9,834 nt of DNA, from assembly GCA_002423125.1 (NCBI GenBank), contig DIUW01000051.1, positions 735-10,568 on the forward strand, in the 5' to 3' direction. Below are positions 6,549 to 9,834 of this stretch, in pieces. Under the pieces are notes generated by a model. That model did no database searches, had not been told where the DNA came from, and was given only the letters and a program-made list of their open reading frames with translations. This DNA comes from Legionellaceae bacterium UBA6148 (GTDB lineage: Bacteria > Pseudomonadota > Gammaproteobacteria > Legionellales > Legionellaceae). The translations under genes and the position numbers were made by a program. Position 1 is the first letter of the stretch. Every line of letters starts with the position of its first letter.

Positions 6549-7097
6549 ATGCTTCGAATTTTTTTCTTAATAGGATATTTTTTTATGACGATCCACATTG
6601 CTTCTGCGGACAATGCATACGATTACTCATTTCATACATTAACGGGCCATAAGTCGTTGCCCCTCGCATCATTCAAAGGCAAGGTTTTAATCATTGTCAA
6701 CACCGCTTCAAAATGCGGATTTACATCGCAATATGTGGGCTTAGAGAAACTCTATCAAACATATAAAGATCAAGGTTTCGTTATTCTCGGTGTCCCTTCA
6801 AATGACTTTGGTGCTCAAGAACCAGGTACAGATGAAGAAATTGTTCATTTCTGCCAAGTAAACTACGGTGTATCATTTCCCATGGCCGCAAAAGAAGTGG
6901 TTTCAGGAAAGCAGGCCCATCCTTTTTATCTTTGGGCGAGACAACAACTCGGATTTGGTACTGCGCCAAAATGGAATTTCCATAAATACCTTATTGACCG
7001 CCAAGGAAAGCTCATTAATTACTATTATTCAACAACGAAACCAGACTCTTCAAAATTTGTGAACGCAGTGGAAAGCGCGCTTAATGAAAAAGTATAA
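6549..7097 (+). CDS. Glutathione peroxidase family protein, exported
   Basis: This 182-residue thiol peroxidase of the GPx family reduces hydrogen peroxide or lipid peroxides. The N-terminal 20 residues form a hydrophobic signal peptide (ending IASA), so it probably works in the periplasm; most bacterial GPx proteins are cytosolic. The catalytic tetrad is complete: peroxidatic C56 in NTASKCGFTS, Q90 in NDFGAQEPG, and W142-N143 in WNFHKYLID. C102 (in HFCQVNYGVSF) is where the resolving cysteine of thioredoxin-type two-cysteine GPx proteins lies, so the reductant is probably a thioredoxin-like protein and not glutathione. The GFPCNQFG cysteine is replaced by Ser (GVPSNDFG). A later ATG (6585) would destroy the signal peptide, which supports the first start. 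It is followed 63 bp later by pcs. Confidence 0.9.
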   Translation: MLRIFFLIGYFFMTIHIASADNAYDYSFHTLTGHKSLPLASFKGKVLIIVNTASKCGFTSQYVGLEKLYQTYKDQGFVILGVPSNDFGAQEPGTDEEIVHFCQVNYGVSFPMAAKEVVSGKQAHPFYLWARQQLGFGTAPKWNFHKYLIDRQGKLINYYYSTTKPDSSKFVNAVESALNEKV

Positions 7098-7160
7098 AAA
7101 CATTGTACTCAGACTCAGAATCTTGATATTATTTTTGACTAATGACCATTAGAGTACTGC

Positions 7161-7925
7161 ATGCAAAACGAACAACACACTTATCGACTTAACCAATATT
7201 TAACAGCCTGGATAGTACATCTGTTCACTGGCAGTGCCGCATTTATTGGCCTACTTTCACTTGTAAAAATTCATGAGCAAAACTACACACAAGCGCTATG
7301 GCTCATGGCACTTACAGTGGTTATTGACGCCATTGATGGGACATTTGCCCGACTTGTGCATGTTAAATCTGTTTTACCTAAAATTGACGGGACATTACTC
7401 GATAACATTGTTGATTATCTAAATTACGTCATTACGCCGTGTTTTTTTCTATTGATTAAACCTGACATGCTCCCACCTGATGTTGCGTTATTGCTTGTAT
7501 TTGCAATCACAACGACATCAGCCTATCAATTTTGCCAAGCCGATGCGAAAACACCGGATCATTTTTTCAAAGGATTTCCTTGTTACTGGAATATAACGGT
7601 TTTTTACATGTTTATTTTTAATACTTCGATGCAGTTAAACGCCTGGATACTGGCGGTTCTCTGTGTATTGATTTTTGTGCCCGTTAAATACGTTTATCCC
7701 TCTCGATTGGATTACCTCACAAAATCAAAACTCTTAAAAGACTTAATGCATATGTGCTCTGTGATTTATGGGATCGCCTCTACACTTATTTTATGGCAGT
7801 ATCCTACGATAGATTCACTTTGGCTTGGGCTTTCATTTAGCTATATCGTCATGTATTTATTTTTAAGCTGTTATCGAACCTATTACCCAATGCTCTTGGC
7901 TAAAATTGCTGTTCATCGTCATTAA
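7161..7925 (+). CDS. pcs: Phosphatidylcholine synthase
   Basis: This 254-residue integral inner-membrane enzyme joins choline to CDP-diacylglycerol, giving phosphatidylcholine and CMP in one step. The modified CDP-alcohol phosphotransferase motif of bacterial Pcs, DGx2ARx12Gx3Dx3D, is complete: D59-G60, A63-R64, G77, D81, D85. The spacing of 12 (not 8) between Arg and Gly separates Pcs from phosphatidylserine and phosphatidylglycerophosphate synthases. About eight hydrophobic segments follow the family pattern, and the length is normal. Phosphatidylcholine is made by few bacteria, many of them host-associated, including Legionella; the enzyme needs choline, usually from the host. The ribosome binding site is weak (AGAG). 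The next gene begins 21 bp downstream, so the two are probably cotranscribed. Confidence 0.9.
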   Translation: MQNEQHTYRLNQYLTAWIVHLFTGSAAFIGLLSLVKIHEQNYTQALWLMALTVVIDAIDGTFARLVHVKSVLPKIDGTLLDNIVDYLNYVITPCFFLLIKPDMLPPDVALLLVFAITTTSAYQFCQADAKTPDHFFKGFPCYWNITVFYMFIFNTSMQLNAWILAVLCVLIFVPVKYVYPSRLDYLTKSKLLKDLMHMCSVIYGIASTLILWQYPTIDSLWLGLSFSYIVMYLFLSCYRTYYPMLLAKIAVHRH

Positions 7926-7946
7926 TACATATTAGAAGGAACCACC

Positions 7947-8435
7947 ATGTTGTACCCGATAAAACGTCTTGCATCGTTAGGATTAATTTCCCTTGTCGCA
8001 TCCACCATCTACGCAAGTGGATTTCCGCGTGGATGTGAAGTTTCTGGGTTTAATTACAGTGATAATTATTTGATTTTAAACCAGGCTGGACGTCAGGCGT
8101 TTTACCTTATGCAAAATCGCTCTAATCAATCCATTCAGTTGGAACGTCATGAGACACATGATGTCTTTATGAGTCCTAAGATGGAAGCAAATCTTGCACC
8201 GGGGGCATGGGCAGCTTTTGCATCGGATGAGCAAAATTTAAACTTTCAATGCGCTATAAAAAAAGATGAAAATAAAGCTGATCGAGTGGACTGCGGTTCT
8301 GTACTTGATATATGCCAGTATCCTCGCGCACGATTTGCTTTAAGTAATATGGGAAATTATTGGGTTGCAACCAACAGACCTCAAAATTTAGTCATTAAAG
8401 AAGCCGTCGCAAAAGGAATTTATTTGAAATGGTAG
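7947..8435 (+). CDS. enhB: EnhB-like enhanced entry secreted protein
   Basis: This 162-residue exported protein has a Sec signal peptide of about 23 residues (cleavage after IYA). The mature part has four cysteines (C30, C102, C116, C123), suited to two disulphides, and recognisable stretches GFPRGCEVSGF (25-35), WAAFASD (88-94), CQYPRARFALSNMGNYWV (123-140) and the end AKGIYLKW. These match my recollection of Legionella EnhB, one of the products of the enhABC entry locus; this rests on memory of the family, not on a search. No enhA or enhC is present, so it is an orphan copy and may not share the role in host-cell entry. The biochemical function of the family is poorly known. A good ribosome binding site (AAGGAA) precedes the ATG. 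It is probably cotranscribed with pcs. Confidence 0.6.
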   Translation: MLYPIKRLASLGLISLVASTIYASGFPRGCEVSGFNYSDNYLILNQAGRQAFYLMQNRSNQSIQLERHETHDVFMSPKMEANLAPGAWAAFASDEQNLNFQCAIKKDENKADRVDCGSVLDICQYPRARFALSNMGNYWVATNRPQNLVIKEAVAKGIYLKW

Positions 8436-8444
8436 TAGGCAATA

Positions 8445-8609
8445 TATACCCATCGGAAATGAAGATACTGGATTTGGTCTATCGCTTTTTCCGCCCATTG
8501 CTTCAAAAAAGATTTGCAATAGGGCTGGCTATTACGCATCTTTTTTGAAGCAATGGGCAAAAAAAATCGAGTCGCCCAAAAACCAGTATCTTCACTTCCA
8601 ATAGGTATA
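8445..8609. repeat. 165-bp near-palindrome (giant hairpin)
   Basis: The two halves are inverted copies. The core arms are perfect over 21 bp (8493-8513 and 8538-8558). The outer arms (8455-8471 and 8583-8599) match at 16 of 17 bases, and the pairing continues to TATACC (8445) and GGTATA (8604). Inside the core, AATAG and CTATT close a six-base loop at 8523-8528. Only a 21-24 bp part of each arm (8472-8492, 8559-8582) is poorly matched. TATACCCATCG occurs at both ends in direct orientation (8445-8455, 8606-8616). It fills almost the whole gap between the enhB-like and PRX-like genes. It may be a small non-autonomous mobile element, a decayed one, or a structured RNA that insulates the two genes. 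No T-run follows the core stem, so it is not a standard terminator. Confidence 0.85.
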
Positions 8610-8631
8610 CCCATCGATAAAGGAGAATAGT

Positions 8632-9189
8632 ATGGCCAAAACAGAATCATCCATGTTACCACTTGGCACCCAGGCGCCCTCTTTTTCATTAGTTGATGTT
8701 GTTACTGGTAAAACAACCAATCTAGATTCAGAGAAAGATGTATTTGCGACGGTTATTATGTTTATCTGCAATCATTGTCCGTTTGTAAAACATGTAAATC
8801 CTGAGCTATCTCGATTAGCCAATGATTATGCCCCCAAAAATATTCGATTCATTGCTATTAATGCAAATGATATAGACGGCTATCCAGAGGACTCACCCGA
8901 ACGGATGAAAGACATTGCTTTAGAAAACCATTATCCTTTCCCTTATTTGTTTGATGAAACTCAGGAGGTTGCGAAAGCGTATCAAGCCACATGCACACCT
9001 GATTTTTTTATTTTTAATGATGAGCTCAGCTTAGTGTATCGAGGGCAATTGGATGACTCAAGACCGGGTAATTCCTTTGAAGTAAACGGCTCATCCATTC
9101 GTACTGCACTTGATTGTTTACTCAAAGGAAAGTCAGTCCCTGTAGAGCAAAAACCGAGTATTGGATGTAATATTAAGTGGAAAAATTGA
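8632..9189 (+). CDS. PRX-like1 thioredoxin-fold protein
   Basis: This 185-residue cytosolic protein has the thioredoxin/AhpC-TSA fold, without signal peptide. It matches the PRX-like1 group by CNHCPFVK (C46 and C49), CTPDFF (121-126, Cys before the cis-Pro), LDDSRPGN (140-147) and the C-terminal PSIGCNIKWK (175-184). The CxxC pair and C121 suggest thiol-disulphide exchange or peroxide reduction, but no member's substrate is firmly known to me. The ribosome binding site AAAGGAG is strong and well placed. It follows the 165-bp hairpin and so may be expressed separately from the genes upstream; its stop overlaps the extended Shine-Dalgarno sequence that leads into argR, so it probably shares a transcript with argR. 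Confidence 0.88.
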   Translation: MAKTESSMLPLGTQAPSFSLVDVVTGKTTNLDSEKDVFATVIMFICNHCPFVKHVNPELSRLANDYAPKNIRFIAINANDIDGYPEDSPERMKDIALENHYPFPYLFDETQEVAKAYQATCTPDFFIFNDELSLVYRGQLDDSRPGNSFEVNGSSIRTALDCLLKGKSVPVEQKPSIGCNIKWKN

Positions 9190-9238
9190 AGGAGGTTATC
9201 CAGAAGGTAATGTCTTAATGCCATCAAGGAATACATGA
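9189..9238 (+). promoter_or_regulatory. Extended SD and two mini-ORFs leading into argR
   Basis: AAGGAGGTTATCCAG (9189-9203) matches the complement of the 16S rRNA 3' end (AAGGAGGTGATCCAG) at 14 of 15 bases, but the first ATG (9210) is 14 bases past AGGAGG. That ATG opens a two-codon ORF, Met-Ser-stop. Its TAATG overlaps the start of a second mini-ORF, MPSRNT, at 9218, and the stop of that overlaps the ATGATG start of argR. argR has its own AAGGA at 9226-9230. The layout suggests translational coupling; whether the mini-ORFs are translated is unknown. Confidence 0.4.
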
Positions 9239-9699
9239 TGCAATCTACAACGCAATTGCTGCGCGAAATCCTTTTAGAGGGTAATGCGAGAACGCAGACA
9301 GAGATACGAGAGGAGTTTGAAAAACGTTCAATTCCAATCAGCCAACCCAAAATTTCCCGGTTACTCCATCAAATTGGCGCTGTAAAACTTGTCGATAATA
9401 AAGGAAAAACACAATATCGACTCCCTCACGAGACAGGACTTATTCATGAATTAACCTGCACTCAAGAAAAAATATTAGTAAGGCAATGGATTTTAGACGT
9501 TATTGCAAATGATACACTTATTGTCATTCATACAACTCCAGGAGCTGCTGGAATGGTTGCGAGAATACTTGACCAACACCGCGTTCATCTACATGTGTTA
9601 GGAACAATCGCAGGAGATGATACTATTTTTGTCGCCCCCACCAGCAATGATCACATTGCAACAGTCATTACTCTAGTCATGGAGCTATTTGAGTTGTGA
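9235..9699 (+). CDS. argR: Arginine repressor ArgR
   Basis: This 154-residue hexameric, arginine-dependent DNA-binding regulator controls arginine synthesis and uptake genes. The N-terminal winged helix (about 1-65) contains SQPKISRLLHQIGAVKL, with S41-R42 at the DNA-contact position. The C-terminal domain (about 80-154) has TPGAAG (101-106) and GTIAGDDTIFV (123-133); D128 and D129 match the arginine-binding pair of E. coli ArgR. Length is normal and it appears intact. The start at 9235 is chosen because AAGGA lies four bases before it; the next codon is also ATG. No arg gene is nearby. It follows the PRX-like gene at 45 bp and is probably cotranscribed with it. It ends 92 bp before the right terminal inverted repeat, so it has escaped interruption. 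A second argR elsewhere in the genome is possible. Confidence 0.93.
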   Translation: MMQSTTQLLREILLEGNARTQTEIREEFEKRSIPISQPKISRLLHQIGAVKLVDNKGKTQYRLPHETGLIHELTCTQEKILVRQWILDVIANDTLIVIHTTPGAAGMVARILDQHRVHLHVLGTIAGDDTIFVAPTSNDHIATVITLVMELFEL

Positions 9700-9791
9700 A
9701 CCTAAAAAAAGCAGGGAGAATACTACGGGCCGTGTGGAAGAACCACCAGCGGGAACTGATGCCAGAAATTTCCGCTAACTGCTTTACTGTA

Positions 9792-9834
9792 TACTCAATT
9801 CCGCATTTTTGACTGTCGTCCCGGAATTTAGCAG
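9792..9834 (-). repeat. Right copy of terminal inverted repeat, possible IS end
   Basis: This is the reverse complement of 19-61 with two adjacent mismatches. The match starts at TACTCAATTCCGC, which would be the outer tip of an element running out of the window to the right. Bases 9700-9791 between argR and the repeat hold no ORF; they contain a weak inverted repeat (AGCGGGAA near 9748, TTTCCGCT near 9769) and no convincing terminator. The repeat reaches the last base of the window, as expected if the sequence was cut at a dispersed repeat. Confidence 0.6.

Noticed and set aside
8493..8558. Rho-independent terminator after the enhB-like gene
   Set aside because: The stem is very long and A-rich DNA, not a T-run, follows on the plus strand; no T-run follows on the minus strand either.
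8445..8616. Integron attC site
   Set aside because: The simple core-site pair (GTTRRRY and its complement) is not present at the ends, and no integrase is seen.

Overview
Organism: the window looks like chromosomal accessory DNA from a gammaproteobacterium, most probably a Legionella species or close relative. The reasons are an AT-rich base composition, an EnhB-like secreted protein, and a bacterial phosphatidylcholine synthase of the type carried by host-associated bacteria such as Legionella. This is inferred from gene content only. The two ends of the window carry the same 43-bp sequence in opposite orientation (19-61 and 9792-9834), which suggests that it lies between two copies of a mobile element or stops where an assembly broke at one.

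Left part (1-1345), mostly non-coding and repeat-rich: a 310-bp sequence occurs twice in direct orientation (58-367 and 782-1091). Its best-conserved part, 77 identical bases, holds three DnaA-box-like nonamers. Between the copies lies a 102-residue minus-strand ORF of unknown function. A long imperfect palindrome follows at 1190-1342.

Metal block (1349-4427): a 48-residue His/Lys/Glu-rich protein on the minus strand is divergent from an 883-residue P1B-type metal ATPase with a (Asp-His-His)14 tract. The ATPase promoter is overlapped by two tandem operators resembling the Zur box. Its catalytic motifs are strongly divergent (DLNGT for DKTGT, no TGES, GDAAND for GDGxND), it lacks an HMA CxxC motif, and it carries a 94-residue C-terminal extension.

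Middle (4428-5060): about 630 bp without a gene, holding two inverted repeats.

Envelope and redox block (5061-9189): an exported MltA-type lytic transglycosylase on the minus strand is divergent from a plus-strand run of exported glutathione peroxidase, phosphatidylcholine synthase (pcs), EnhB-like secreted protein and a cytosolic PRX-like1 thioredoxin-fold protein. The run acts mainly on cell envelope maintenance, membrane lipid composition and peroxide/thiol defence. A 165-bp near-palindrome separates the enhB-like gene from the PRX-like gene.

Right end (9190-9834): argR, preceded by an extended Shine-Dalgarno sequence and two nested mini-ORFs, then the right copy of the terminal inverted repeat.

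Most novel points: the divergent His-tract ATPase with its putative zinc-type operators and divergent small His-rich gene, the duplicated DnaA-box module, and the 165-bp hairpin.
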